Below, piece after piece: positions 18,198 to 27,276 of a stretch of 64,000 nucleotides of DNA. The notes under the pieces were generated by a model. It had not been told where the DNA came from. It ran no database searches and saw only the letters and a program-made list of their open reading frames with translations. Origin of the DNA: Pararhodobacter zhoushanensis (GTDB lineage Bacteria; Pseudomonadota; Alphaproteobacteria; Rhodobacterales; Rhodobacteraceae); the NCBI RefSeq assembly GCF_025949695.1, contig NZ_JAPDFL010000001.1, positions 3,971,501-4,035,500 on the forward strand. Reading direction: 5' to 3'. The first letter of the stretch is position 1; every line of letters begins with the position of its first letter. Made by a program: the position numbers and the translations under genes.

Positions 18198-18316
18198 GGG
18201 CGCGCGGGGGCATCGAGCCCCCGCGCGCCCGGTGGGGGCCAGCCCCCACACCCCGCGCTGGGAGGATTTTCCATCCTCCCAGACCCTCCTGGAGGATATT
18301 TTTGGAGCAAAGAAGG
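18198..18316 (+). repeat. GC-rich hairpins and left half of GGATATTT-family element upstream of dprA
   Basis: This occupies the leuA-dprA divergent spacer (17963-18390, 428 bases; its leuA-proximal part is the leader described separately). GC-rich inverted repeats at about 18200-18283 include the stem GGGAGGAT/ATCCTCCC (about 18260-18280). The arm GGAGGATATT at 18291-18300 follows, then AGCAAAGA at 18306-18313. The matching right arm, TCTTTGCT then AAATATCCTCC, lies after dprA at 19533-19555. A single TTAA (18345-18348) is present, without the second box. Confidence 0.6.
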
Positions 18317-18390
18317 GTGCGCGGCGGGAAATCTTCACGTCCTGTTAACCCTTATCCCTCAGGTTGAGAGTCGAATGAGACGAGGCTGCG

Positions 18391-19527
18391 ATGGACGGGA
18401 CACCACTTTCTTCTCCCACACCCTTCACCCCACCCACCACGGAAGAAGACCGGCTGTCGTGGCTTCGTCTCATTCGCTCGCGCCGCGTTGGCCCCAGCAC
18501 GTTTCAGCGCCTGATGGGCGAACATGGCAGCGCGCAGGCGGCGCTGGCGGCACTGCCGGGCATCGCGCGCGCCGCCGGGATTGACGACTATACCGCGCAT
18601 CCGCTCGACGCCGCACAGGCCGAGCTCGATCAGGGCCAGCGCAAAGGCGCGCGGCTCTTGTTCCTTGGTGCGCCTGATTACCCCCTTCCGCTCGCCGCGC
18701 TGACCGACCCGCCGCCCGTTCTCTGGGCGCGCGGGCGCGGTGCCGTGCTGGGCCGCCCCGCCGTCGCCATCGTCGGCGCCCGCAATGCCTCCAGCCTCGG
18801 CGGGCGCATGGCGCGCAAACTGGCCGAGGGGCTGGGCTATCACGGCTTCGTTGTCGTTTCCGGCCTCGCGCGCGGCATCGACACCACCGCCCATGGCGGC
18901 GCGCTCAAGACCGGCACCATCGCGGTGATGGCGGGCGGCGTTGACGTGATCTACCCGGCCGAGAACGAGATGCTCGCGGCCTCGATTGCCGATCAGGGTC
19001 TGCTGGTCTCGGAACAACCCATAGGCCTCAGCCCCCAAGCGCGCCATTTCCCGCGCCGCAACCGGCTGATCGCCGGGCTGTCGCGCGCGGTCATTGTCGT
19101 TGAGGCGGCCGAGGGTTCCGGCAGCCTGATCACCGCCCGTGACGCGCTCGATCAGGGGCGCGAGCTGCTGGCGGTGCCCGGTCATCCGATGGACCCCCGC
19201 GCTGCAGGCTGCAACCTTCTGATCCGCGACGGGGCAACGCTGGTGCGCGACACCGCCGATGTCCTCGCCGCGCTCGAGGGCAGCCTTGAGCGCGATCCAC
19301 CCACCCCCGCCCCGCAAACCAGAACCGGCCCGCCCGCCCACACATGGCCGGACACCCTCACCCTGCACCGCCTGATCCTCGACCGGCTCGGCCCCTCACC
19401 CGTCGCTGAAGACCAGCTCCTGCGCGACCTCGACCTGCCTGCGCAGGCGGTTGCCCCCGCCCTGCTGTTCCTCGAACTCGACGGCCGGGTGCAACGCCAG
19501 CCCGGTGGCATGCTCGCGCGCCGCTGA
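18391..19527 (+). CDS. dprA: DNA-processing protein DprA
   Basis: A Rossmann-like ssDNA-binding protein that loads RecA on incoming DNA during transformation; it is widely kept in non-competent species too. The 378 residues include an N-terminal SAM-like segment (LIRSRRVGPSTFQRLM), the core PAVAIVGARNASSLGGRMAR, SGLARGIDTTAHGGAL, and RHFPRRNRLIAGLS...EAAEGSGSLITARDALDQGR. A C-terminal winged-helix-like DprA/DML1 domain (about 310-375) completes it. The ATG at 18391 follows GAGACGAGG. The gene is bracketed by matching half-repeats, so its immediate flanks are unusual. Confidence 0.93.
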   Translation: MDGTPLSSPTPFTPPTTEEDRLSWLRLIRSRRVGPSTFQRLMGEHGSAQAALAALPGIARAAGIDDYTAHPLDAAQAELDQGQRKGARLLFLGAPDYPLPLAALTDPPPVLWARGRGAVLGRPAVAIVGARNASSLGGRMARKLAEGLGYHGFVVVSGLARGIDTTAHGGALKTGTIAVMAGGVDVIYPAENEMLAASIADQGLLVSEQPIGLSPQARHFPRRNRLIAGLSRAVIVVEAAEGSGSLITARDALDQGRELLAVPGHPMDPRAAGCNLLIRDGATLVRDTADVLAALEGSLERDPPTPAPQTRTGPPAHTWPDTLTLHRLILDRLGPSPVAEDQLLRDLDLPAQAVAPALLFLELDGRVQRQPGGMLARR

Positions 19528-19532
19528 GCACG

Positions 19533-19588
19533 TCTTTGCTCGCGAAATATCCTCCGGGTGGGTCCGGGAGGGTGGAAAACCCTCCCGG
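19533..19588 (+). repeat. Right half of GGATATTT-family element plus hairpin after dprA
   Basis: TCTTTGCT (19533-19540) and AAATATCCTCC (19545-19555) are the reverse complement of the arm before dprA. A perfect 10-bp stem (19564-19573 with 19579-19588, loop GGAAA) follows. The identical stem and loop occur again at 37161-37185. It may also terminate dprA, though there is no T-run. Confidence 0.65.
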
Positions 19589-19672
19589 GCGGGTGCGGGT
19601 GGCAACCCGCCGGGCCGAGGGGGCTCGATGCCCCCGAGGCCCGGGTCGCGCGCAGCAAAATCACCCGCTCAA

Positions 19673-19702
19673 TTGACATCCCCCCCGTTCAACCCCATCT
19701 AT
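19673..19702 (+). promoter_or_regulatory. Predicted promoter of topA
   Basis: A perfect TTGACA at 19673-19678 is followed after 17-18 bases by CATCTAT (19696-19702), a modest -10. The predicted start lies about 60 bases before the topA ATG. Confidence 0.5.
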
Positions 19703-19768
19703 GCGGCGCACCCTGCGCGGCACCCCCTGGTCGCCGCGCCAAAAGGGCAAGAGTAATCAGAGGTTTGC

Positions 19769-22402
19769 ATGACAGTTGTCGTTGTCGAGTCCCCCGCCAA
19801 GGCCAAAACGATCAACAAGTACCTGGGCCCCGGCTTCACGGTTCTCGCCTCGTTCGGCCATGTTCGTGACCTGCCGCCCAAGGATGGCTCGGTCGATACC
19901 GAACACGAATTCGACATGAAATGGGAGATCGCGGCGGACTCCAAGAAGCACATCAAGGCGATCACCGATGCGCTCAAGGACGACGACACGCTGATTCTGG
20001 CGACTGACCCTGACCGCGAAGGGGAAGCGATTTCGTGGCATCTGGAACAGGCGCTGGAGAAGAAGCTCAAGGGCAAGAACGTCTCGCGCGTCACCTTCAA
20101 CGCGATCACCAAACCGGCGATCCTGGAGGCGATGAAGCACCCGCGTCAGGTCGACGCGCCGCTGGTGCAGGCCTATCTCGCCCGCCGCGCGCTGGACTAC
20201 CTGGTCGGCTTCAACCTCAGCCCCGTGCTGTGGCGCAAGCTGCCCGGTGCGAAATCGGCGGGCCGGGTGCAATCGGTCTGCCTGCGCCTGATCGTCGAGC
20301 GCGAGATGGAAATCGAGGCGTTCCGCGCCCGTGAATACTGGTCTGTCACCGCCCAGCTGACCAACGCCCGCGGCGCCGAATTCACCGCCCGGCTGACCAA
20401 TCTGGCGGGCAAGCGTCTGGACAAGTTCGATCTGGCCGACTCGGTCGCCGCCGAGCTGGCCGTGCAGGCCGTGACCTCGCGCGCGCTCACCGTCACTTCG
20501 GTCGAGGCCAAACCCGCCAGCCGCAACCCGACCGCGCCTTTCATGACCTCGACCTTGCAACAGGAAGCCAGCCGCAAGTTCGGCATGGGTGCCAAGCAGA
20601 CCATGTCGGCGGCCCAGCGTCTGTATGAGGCCGGGCACATCACCTATATGCGGACCGACGGCATCGACATGGACCCCAGCGCCGTGCAGGACGCCCGGGC
20701 CGAGATCGAGAAGCGCTATGGCAAGGACTACGTTCCGGCCAGCCCGCGTCTGTACAAGAACAAGGCCAAGAACGCGCAGGAAGCGCACGAATGTATCCGC
20801 CCCACCGACATGAGCGCGGACCCTGACTCAGTGCGCCTGACCGAATCCGATCAGCGCCGCCTCTATGATCTGATCTGGAAGCGCACCATCGCCTGCCAGA
20901 TGGAAGCCGCCCGCATGGAGCGCACCACCGCCGAGATCGGCTCGAAAGACGGTCAGGTCGGGTTGCGCGCCACCGGTCAGGTGATGCTGTTCGACGGTTT
21001 CCTGCGTGTGTACGAGGAAGGCCGGGACGAGGATGGCGACGACGAAGGCCGTCTGCCGCAGCTCGCGCAGGGCGAAAGCGTCGAGAAACGCGCCATCGAC
21101 CCCGAGCAGCATTTCACCCAGCCCCCCGCCCGCTATACCGAGGCAACGCTGGTCAAGCGGATGGAAGAGCTTGGCATTGGCCGCCCGTCGACCTATGCCT
21201 CGATCGTCACGACGATTCAGGATCGCGGCTATGTGCGCAAGGACAAGAACCGCCTGATTCCCGAGGATAAAGGCCGGTTGGTGACGATCTTCCTGACCAG
21301 CTATTTCCGCAAGTATCTGGAATACGATTTCACCGCCGATCTGGAAGAACAGCTCGACGACATCTCGGCGGGCAGCCGGAATTACAAGGATGTGCTGGCG
21401 CGGTTCTGGCGCGATTTCTCGGCCGCCTTGGCCGAAACCGCCGATCTGCGCATCACGGAAGTCCTGGAAAAGATCGACGACGTGCTGTCGCCGCATCTCT
21501 ACCCACCGCGTGAGGATGGCGGCGATCCGCGCCTCTGCCCGACCTGTGGCAAGGGCCGTCTGAACCTGAAAACCGCGCGGTCGGGCGGGGCCTTCATCGG
21601 TTGCAACAACTACCCCGAATGCCGCTACACCCGCCCGCTGTCGGGCGATGAGGGTGACGCGGAACTGGCGGGCGACGGCAAGGTGCTGGGCTTTGACGGC
21701 GAGGATGCGATCCGGCTGAAAACCGGGCGCTTTGGCCCTTACGTGCAGCGCGGCGAGGCGACCGAAGAGGTGCCCAAACCGCCGCGCTCCAGCCTGCCCA
21801 AGGGCTGGGACGTCGAGGCGATGGATCTGGACAAGGCGCTGCAGCTGCTCAGCCTGCCGCGCCTGATCGGCGCGCATCCCGAGGATGGCGAACCGATTGA
21901 ATCCGCGATCGGCCGCTTTGGCCCCTACGTCAAGCACAACAAGACCTACGCCAACCTGCCCGAGGTGGACGAGGTCTTCACCATCGGCATGAACCGCGCG
22001 ATGGAAGTGCTGGCCGCCAAACTGGCGCGCGGCCCCGGTCGCGGCGCGGCGGCAGAACCGCTCAAACTGCTGGGCGATCACCCCGATGGCGGGCCGGTGC
22101 AGGTGATGCCGGGGCGCTACGGGCCCTATGTCAAATGGGAAAAGGTCAACGCGACCCTGCCCAAGGAATTTGACCCGGCAACGGTGACGATGGAACAGGC
22201 GCTGGAACTGATCGCGGCGAAAGCGGCGAGCAGCCCCAAGGGCAAGAAAGCGGCAGCCAAGAAGCCCGCCGCCAAGAAAGCCGCCGCCAAGACGGCGACC
22301 AAAACGGCGACCAAAACCGCTGCCAAGAAACCGGCGGCGAAAAAGGCCCCGGCCAAAACGGCGGCCAAGAAGGCGGCAAAGCCGACGGACGCCGACGAAT
22401 GA
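19769..22402 (+). CDS. topA: DNA topoisomerase I
   Basis: A type IA enzyme that relaxes negative supercoils. Of 877 residues, the Toprim domain starts TVVVVESPAKAKTINKYLG with the acidic triad in ATDPDREGEAISWH. The catalytic Tyr476 lies in GIGRPSTYASIVTTIQDRGYV. One clear C4 zinc-ribbon is CPTCGKGRLN...FIGCNNYPEC (about 590-625), followed by repeated topoisomerase C-terminal units (GRFGPYV occurs three times in variant form). It ends in a ~60-residue Lys/Ala repeat tail (KKAAAKTATK-like), presumably a DNA-binding extension as in other alphaproteobacteria. Confidence 0.96.
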   Translation: MTVVVVESPAKAKTINKYLGPGFTVLASFGHVRDLPPKDGSVDTEHEFDMKWEIAADSKKHIKAITDALKDDDTLILATDPDREGEAISWHLEQALEKKLKGKNVSRVTFNAITKPAILEAMKHPRQVDAPLVQAYLARRALDYLVGFNLSPVLWRKLPGAKSAGRVQSVCLRLIVEREMEIEAFRAREYWSVTAQLTNARGAEFTARLTNLAGKRLDKFDLADSVAAELAVQAVTSRALTVTSVEAKPASRNPTAPFMTSTLQQEASRKFGMGAKQTMSAAQRLYEAGHITYMRTDGIDMDPSAVQDARAEIEKRYGKDYVPASPRLYKNKAKNAQEAHECIRPTDMSADPDSVRLTESDQRRLYDLIWKRTIACQMEAARMERTTAEIGSKDGQVGLRATGQVMLFDGFLRVYEEGRDEDGDDEGRLPQLAQGESVEKRAIDPEQHFTQPPARYTEATLVKRMEELGIGRPSTYASIVTTIQDRGYVRKDKNRLIPEDKGRLVTIFLTSYFRKYLEYDFTADLEEQLDDISAGSRNYKDVLARFWRDFSAALAETADLRITEVLEKIDDVLSPHLYPPREDGGDPRLCPTCGKGRLNLKTARSGGAFIGCNNYPECRYTRPLSGDEGDAELAGDGKVLGFDGEDAIRLKTGRFGPYVQRGEATEEVPKPPRSSLPKGWDVEAMDLDKALQLLSLPRLIGAHPEDGEPIESAIGRFGPYVKHNKTYANLPEVDEVFTIGMNRAMEVLAAKLARGPGRGAAAEPLKLLGDHPDGGPVQVMPGRYGPYVKWEKVNATLPKEFDPATVTMEQALELIAAKAASSPKGKKAAAKKPAAKKAAAKTATKTATKTAAKKPAAKKAPAKTAAKKAAKPTDADE

Positions 22403-22420
22403 TCCTGTCGGGCGCGGGCC

Positions 22421-24289
22421 TCAGAACCCGCGCTCGATGAACCCAAGGCGCGAGAAGAACCGCATCCACGGCGACAGTTCCTGCCCCGGCAGTACCCGCT
22501 CGCCCTGATCGATATAGCTCTGGATCAGCCGGTCTGCCCGCGCCGCCAGAGCTGCATCAAGGATCGCCACGCCGTTTTCCAGATCATGCCAGAAACTGCG
22601 CTGGTTCAGGTTGACCGAGCCGATCAGCACCAGCCGGTCGTCGATGACGATCAGCTTTGAGTGCAGTAAAAGCGGCATCGGATCATAGTCGAAGAACCGC
22701 ACCCAATCGCCGTGCCGGTTGGCAAAGCGCCGGTTCAGACCTGTCACCATGAAGTCCGTCGCCTCGCGCACCCGCACCGTCGCCACCACATCGACGGTCA
22801 CGCCCCGCGCATGCGCGCGCTCCATCGCGGCGCTGATCGCCGGTGTCAGGTTCAGATAGGGCGAGGCAATGCGGATCCGGTGCTGCGCCGCGTCAATCAG
22901 CCCGGCGTAATAGCGATCCAGCGCAGCGCCATCGGTATAGGGCACCGAAATCAGATGCCGCATCGCGTGGTCGGGCAGCGCGCGCACCGTCTCGGCCCGA
23001 TGGGGCGTGGGCCACATCGCCTGCGTGTCGCGGTCACGGTTCCACAACGCGCCCATCTGCTGCACGATCTCGCGCACCTGAGCATCGCCCTGCAGGGCCA
23101 GCTCGAAATCCTCATAGGCGGTGAACCCGCCGGTCAGGCGCATCTGCTCGGGGTCGTACTGATGCAGAAAGGGAAAGTCGTCCAGATCGCGCGGCTCGGG
23201 GAAAAAATACCCCTCGTGGATATTACGCCCGCCAACAATGGCGATCGAGCGCCCGGGCTGCCGCGCGATGGTGGCAAACAGCTTTACATGCGTCACCCGA
23301 TGCAGCCGCGCGAACTGGCCCTCGACGCCCCGCGCGGCCTCGGCGGGCATGCGGTAGGGCTGCACCTGCACCGTCGGATATTGCGAGGCCAGCCCCTCGA
23401 ACAACCGCCGGTCGGTCTCGGTCAGCATCACGTCGGACACCAGAATGCGCACCACCGTCCCGCGCGCAGCGTGCCAGGCCAGCATCCGCGCGGTCAGGTA
23501 ACCCGCGAAATCCGCGTTCATGTTCAGGTAGTTGACGTAAATCAGATCCAGATCCGGCGCGTTGGAGTAATCCAGCGCCACCGCCGGATCGCCCGCGATC
23601 AACGCCGCGCGCGGCAGGCGGCTGCCAGTCAGCGCCTCGACCCGCGCGTTCAGCGCGTCGGCCCCGTCCGCCAGCATGGTCACCGGCCCGGCAGACATCG
23701 GGCAGGTCGCCGCCAGATCGCCGCTGTCCATGAAGGCGCGCTCCAGCGCATCCGCCCCGCCGCCGGTGCAGCTGCGCACCGGCGCGTCCAGCGCGGCGAT
23801 GACCGGCAGCGCGGTATCCTCGCGCTCAAGACGCAGCGTCCAGCCGGGGCGCCCGCCCGGCGTCACCGTCAGGTCGCAGGCCTGCGTCGCCGGGTCCAGT
23901 TCCAGCCCGCTGCGCAACCGCTCACCGGGTGGCACGCGCAGGGTGATGGGCACACCGGCCGCAACCCAGACCGACCCGCCGATCCCTTCATCGCGACGCT
24001 GAATCCGCGCGCGGGCATCGCAGACGGCCACGACCCGGTAGGCCATGTGCCCATGCGCCATGAAGCGCAGCGAGACCTCGCGCGCGCCCGCAGCACTGAA
24101 ATAGCCGCGATGCTGGCCGTCGGACGGGCCTGCCTCGAACAAGGGAAGATCGGTGATGGCATGGCGTCCCTGCACCGGCGCGGCGACCAGGGGCACCTGC
24201 TCGGGTGCAGGGACGCCACGCTGCGCCGCCGCACAGGCAGACAGCGCGATCAGCAGGGACAAAAACAGGCGATTCAGCCGGAAAACCAT
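22421..24289 (-). CDS. Phospholipase D-family lipoprotein (cardiolipin synthase-like)
   Basis: 622 residues. An N-terminal lipoprotein signal (MVFRLNRLFLSLLIALSAC) has the lipobox LSAC, so the mature protein is probably membrane-anchored in the periplasm. A beta-rich region of ~180 residues follows, then two PLD domains. The second HKD is canonical (HSKLIVIDDRLVLIGSVNLNQRSF region, about 545-570). The first (HVKLFATIARQ...SIAIVGGRNI, about 310-335) has His and Lys but not the Asp at its usual place. Cardiolipin synthase or phosphatidyl-transfer activity is possible but the N-terminal domain is atypical. The start at 24289 is chosen for the signal peptide. Confidence 0.75.
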   Translation of the reverse strand: MVFRLNRLFLSLLIALSACAAAQRGVPAPEQVPLVAAPVQGRHAITDLPLFEAGPSDGQHRGYFSAAGAREVSLRFMAHGHMAYRVVAVCDARARIQRRDEGIGGSVWVAAGVPITLRVPPGERLRSGLELDPATQACDLTVTPGGRPGWTLRLEREDTALPVIAALDAPVRSCTGGGADALERAFMDSGDLAATCPMSAGPVTMLADGADALNARVEALTGSRLPRAALIAGDPAVALDYSNAPDLDLIYVNYLNMNADFAGYLTARMLAWHAARGTVVRILVSDVMLTETDRRLFEGLASQYPTVQVQPYRMPAEAARGVEGQFARLHRVTHVKLFATIARQPGRSIAIVGGRNIHEGYFFPEPRDLDDFPFLHQYDPEQMRLTGGFTAYEDFELALQGDAQVREIVQQMGALWNRDRDTQAMWPTPHRAETVRALPDHAMRHLISVPYTDGAALDRYYAGLIDAAQHRIRIASPYLNLTPAISAAMERAHARGVTVDVVATVRVREATDFMVTGLNRRFANRHGDWVRFFDYDPMPLLLHSKLIVIDDRLVLIGSVNLNQRSFWHDLENGVAILDAALAARADRLIQSYIDQGERVLPGQELSPWMRFFSRLGFIERGF

Positions 24290-24436
24290 GGCTGCACAAT
24301 AGTCTCCCCCAGCACATCCGCAAGACACGCCCATGACACTTGACCCAGACGTGCACAGCCGCGCAGCGCCGCCCGTGCAATTGACTTCGCCGCAGTGCCG
24401 CGTCACAAACGCGGGGCGATCAGCACGGGGGATAGC

Positions 24437-25133
24437 ATGCAAAAGATTTTTGGCTCGGCAGCAGAGGCGCTGGACGGGATCCTGTTCGATGGAATGACCA
24501 TCGCAGCCGGGGGTTTTGGCCTGTGCGGCATCCCCGAACTGCTGATCGCGGCGATCCGCGATCTCGGGCGTCAAGGATCTGACCGTCGCGTCGAACAACG
24601 CCGGTGTTGACGGCTTTGGTCTGGGTCAGTTGCTGACCACCCGGCAGGTCAAGAAGATGATCTCGTCCTATGTCGGCGAGAACGCGGAATTCATGCGCCA
24701 GTACCTGTCAGGCGAGCTTGAGCTGGAATTCAACCCGCAGGGCACGCTGGCCGAGCGCATGCGCGCCGGGGGCGCTGGCATCCCGGGCTTCTACACCAAG
24801 ACGGGTGTGGGCACGGTGATCGCCGAGGGCAAAGAGCTGAAAGATTTCAACGGCGAAACCTATGTGCTGGAAACCGGGCTGGTGATGGATCTGTCGATCG
24901 TCAAGGCGTGGAAAGCCGACACGACCGGTAATGCTGTCTTCCGCAAGACCGCGCGCAACTTCAACCCGCCCGCGGCCACCTGTGGCAAGATCTGCGTGCT
25001 CGAGGTCGAAGAGATTGTGCCCGCCGGGACGCTGGACCCCGACCATATCCACCTGCCCGGCATCTATGTGCACCGCCTGATTCAGGGCGAGCACGAGAAA
25101 CGCATCGAACAACGCACCACCCGCGCGGCTTGA
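24437..25133 (+). pseudogene. scoA: 3-oxoacid CoA-transferase subunit A, frameshifted
   Basis: Transfers CoA from succinyl-CoA to a 3-oxoacid, together with subunit B. The N-terminal part (MQKIFGSAAEALDGILFDGM...[18 protein letters not shown]) is in one frame. After GAT at 24560-24562 a single extra base (C24563, or one G of the run 24566-24568) shifts the frame. The rest ([16 protein letters not shown] through [17 protein letters not shown] to the C-terminus) continues in the next frame to 25133. Without the extra base the protein is a normal ~232-residue subunit with no other defect, and the intact scoB follows 12 bases later. A sequencing or consensus error is therefore as likely as a true mutation. 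Confidence 0.85.
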
Positions 25134-25145
25134 GGAGAGACGATC

Positions 25146-25775
25146 ATGGCTTGGGACCGCAATCAGATGGCCGCCCGCGCGGCGCTGGAACTCAAAGACG
25201 GCATGTACGTCAACCTCGGCATCGGCATCCCGACGCTGGTCGCCAACTACATTCCCGAGGGGATGACGGTGACGCTGCAATCGGAAAACGGGATGCTGGG
25301 CATCGGGCCCTTCCCGACTGAAGACCAGGTCGACCCCGACCTGATCAATGCCGGTAAACAGACGGTGACGGCCCTGCCGCACACCGCCTATTTCGACAGC
25401 GCGACCTCGTTCGCAATGATCCGTGGCGGCAAGATCGCCATGGCGATCCTGGGTGCGATGGAAGTGGCCGAAAACGGCGATCTGGCGAACTGGATGATCC
25501 CGGGCAAGCTGGTCAAGGGCATGGGCGGCGCGATGGACCTCGTGGCCGGGGTCAAGCGCGTGATCGTGGTCATGGACCACACGTCCAAGCATGGTGAGTC
25601 CAAGGTGCTCAAGGACTGCACGCTGCCGCTGACCGGCAAGGCCGTGGTCGACCGGATCATCACCAACCTCGGCGTGCTCGATGTGGTGCCGGGCGGGCTG
25701 AAGATCGTCGAATGCGCCGACGGCGTCACCGAGGCCGAACTGCGCGCAGCGACCGAGGCCACGATTGTCGACTGA
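25146..25775 (+). CDS. scoB: 3-oxoacid CoA-transferase subunit B
   Basis: 209 residues. The catalytic glutamate lies in [13 protein letters not shown] (S-E-N-G motif), preceded by [18 protein letters not shown] and followed by [28 protein letters not shown], all diagnostic of the beta subunit. It functions in ketone-body or acetoacetate use as an A2B2 enzyme with ScoA. A GAGGAGA ribosome site precedes the ATG. The end overlaps the following GNAT gene by 11 bases. Confidence 0.94.
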   Translation: MAWDRNQMAARAALELKDGMYVNLGIGIPTLVANYIPEGMTVTLQSENGMLGIGPFPTEDQVDPDLINAGKQTVTALPHTAYFDSATSFAMIRGGKIAMAILGAMEVAENGDLANWMIPGKLVKGMGGAMDLVAGVKRVIVVMDHTSKHGESKVLKDCTLPLTGKAVVDRIITNLGVLDVVPGGLKIVECADGVTEAELRAATEATIVD

Positions 25776-26058
25776 TCACATCATCACCCGCGAAGTGGCC
25801 GAGACCAAGGGCCGCTATGTCATCCGCAAAGAGGGTGACGAGGCGGAACTGACCTACTCGATCACCACACCGCACCTGATCATCGCCGACCATACCGGCG
25901 TCCCCGACAGCTTTCGCGGCACCGGTGCGGGTCTGGCGCTGGTCCAGCGTCTGGTCGCGGATGCGCGGGCCGAAGGGGTCAAGATCATCCCGCTTTGCCC
26001 CTTCGTGAACGCCCAGCGCAAGCGGCATCCGGAATGGGCGGACGTGTTCCAGGTCTGA
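25765..26058 (+). CDS. Small GNAT-like N-acetyltransferase (YjdJ type)
   Basis: 97 residues. It has strands [18 protein letters not shown] and [34 protein letters not shown], with the acetyl-CoA pyrophosphate loop RGTGAG, then [19 protein letters not shown]. This is the short GNAT family typified by YjdJ, whose substrates are unknown. The only start giving the whole domain is TTG at 25765, inside scoB; an internal start would lose the first strand. Translational coupling to scoB is likely. Confidence 0.75.
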   Translation: MSTDHIITREVAETKGRYVIRKEGDEAELTYSITTPHLIIADHTGVPDSFRGTGAGLALVQRLVADARAEGVKIIPLCPFVNAQRKRHPEWADVFQV

Positions 26059-26070
26059 GACTGTTGGCAT

Positions 26071-26236
26071 CGGGGGCTGCCGCCCCCGAACCCCCTGCCC
26101 AAAGGGGACGCACGCGCCCCCTTTGGAAACCCCCGTGGATTTTTTCAGACAGATGATGGCGCGTGGTTAACGAAACCTTATCATCTGTCCTTAAATATCC
26201 TGGGGGGTGAATTGGCCGTCAGGCCAAGAGGGGGGC
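26071..26236 (+). repeat. Complete GGATATTT-family inverted repeat with flanking hairpins
   Basis: This fills most of the 321-base GNAT-lepB spacer. Outer hairpins: CGGGGGC/GCCCCCG (26071-26088) and CCAAAGGGG/CCCCTTTGG-like (about 26099-26126). Core: the left arm GGATTTTT (26137-26144) with GACAGATGAT (26148-26157) pairs with ATCATCTGTC (26180-26189) and AAATATCC (26193-26200). In the loop TTAA (26167-26170) is followed seven bases later by TTAT (26178-26181). Then come TTGGCC/GGCCAA (26212-26227) and a GGGGGG...CCCCCC stem. The rest up to lepB shows no further feature. Confidence 0.75.
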
Positions 26237-26379
26237 AAGGCCCCCCTGCCCGGTCGCCCGAGGGCGCGGCGGCGACAGCCGTCTCGGCCAAGGGCGAAAC
26301 CCCGCGCCCGCCCCTCCCCAAGCTTGACTTCCCCCAGCCCCCGCGCCAGAAACCCCGGGCATCAACCCGAGGAGCCGAC

Positions 26380-27177
26380 ATGGCCGCTGCAGCCGAGAAA
26401 AACGACGGCATCTGGGAAACCGTCAAGACCGTCGCCTGGGCTCTGCTCATCGCCGGCGTGTTCCGGACACTGTTTTTCCAGCCTTTCTGGATCCCCTCGG
26501 GCTCGATGAAGGAAACGCTGTTGATCGGCGATTTCCTTTTTGTGAACAAATGGGCCTATGGCTATTCGCGCTATTCCTGCCCCTTCGCGCTGTGCCCGAT
26601 CACGGGCCGCATCTTCGCCTCGGACCCCGAGCGTGGCGACGTCGCCGTGTTCCGCCACCCGGTCAGCGGCGACGATCTGATCAAGCGTCTGATCGGCCTG
26701 CCCGGCGACCGCATTCAGGTCCGCGAAGGCGTGCTCTACATCAACGACGAAGCCGTCGAGCTGCAGGATGACGGCGATTTCGTCGAAACCTATGACCGTC
26801 AGGGTTCGGCCGGCCAGTACCCGCGCTGTGAAAACGCGCCGGTCGGTCAGGGCGGCGCCTGCCTCAAAGGCCGCCAGATCGAGACCCTCCCCAACGGCGT
26901 CAGCCACACGATCCTCAACATCGAGGACAATGGCTTTGCCGACAACACGCCGATCTTCACCGTCCCCGAAGGCCATTTCTTCTTCATGGGCGACAACCGC
27001 GACAACTCGGTCGACTCGCGCTTTGCGCAGGCCTCGGGTGGCGTCGGCTTCGTGCCCTTCGAGAACCTGATCGGCCGCGCCGACCGGGTGATGTTCTCGT
27101 CCGCCGGCACCTCCATGCTGGCCTTCTGGACCTGGCGCAGCGACCGGTTCTTCCACTCGCTGCATCTGGGCGACTGA
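26380..27177 (+). CDS. lepB: Signal peptidase I (first of two tandem copies)
   Basis: Cleaves signal peptides of exported proteins at the outer face of the inner membrane. 265 residues with one N-terminal membrane helix (about 14-34). The Ser-Lys dyad is Ser42 ([11 protein letters not shown]) and Lys102 ([12 protein letters not shown]). Box E is [14 protein letters not shown]. The ATG at 26380 has GAGGAG at 26369-26374; upstream in-frame starts run through the repeat element and are discarded. It heads the lepB-lepB-rnc-DMT cluster. Confidence 0.93.
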   Translation: MAAAAEKNDGIWETVKTVAWALLIAGVFRTLFFQPFWIPSGSMKETLLIGDFLFVNKWAYGYSRYSCPFALCPITGRIFASDPERGDVAVFRHPVSGDDLIKRLIGLPGDRIQVREGVLYINDEAVELQDDGDFVETYDRQGSAGQYPRCENAPVGQGGACLKGRQIETLPNGVSHTILNIEDNGFADNTPIFTVPEGHFFFMGDNRDNSVDSRFAQASGGVGFVPFENLIGRADRVMFSSAGTSMLAFWTWRSDRFFHSLHLGD

Positions 27178-27276
27178 TCCCACCGGGCACTCAGGGCGCG
27201 CCGCTTGACTCGCGCGCCCCGGTTGCCCAGAAAGCCGCCAACCGTCACGAGGGCGGCGCAAGGGGACCGCGGCGCC

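Noticed and set aside
18345..18355. TTAA followed by CTTAT before dprA as a CtrA box
   Set aside because: The second half-site at seven-base spacing is absent; only one TTAA is present.
22240..22400. Tandem AAG/GCC-rich repeats at the end of topA
   Set aside because: Coding low-complexity Lys/Ala tail, usual in alphaproteobacterial topoisomerase I, not a DNA repeat element or CRISPR.
22712..24343. A 543-codon open frame on the plus strand opposite the PLD lipoprotein
   Set aside because: Same antisense-shadow composition with no motif; the minus-strand gene has a signal peptide and an HKD motif.
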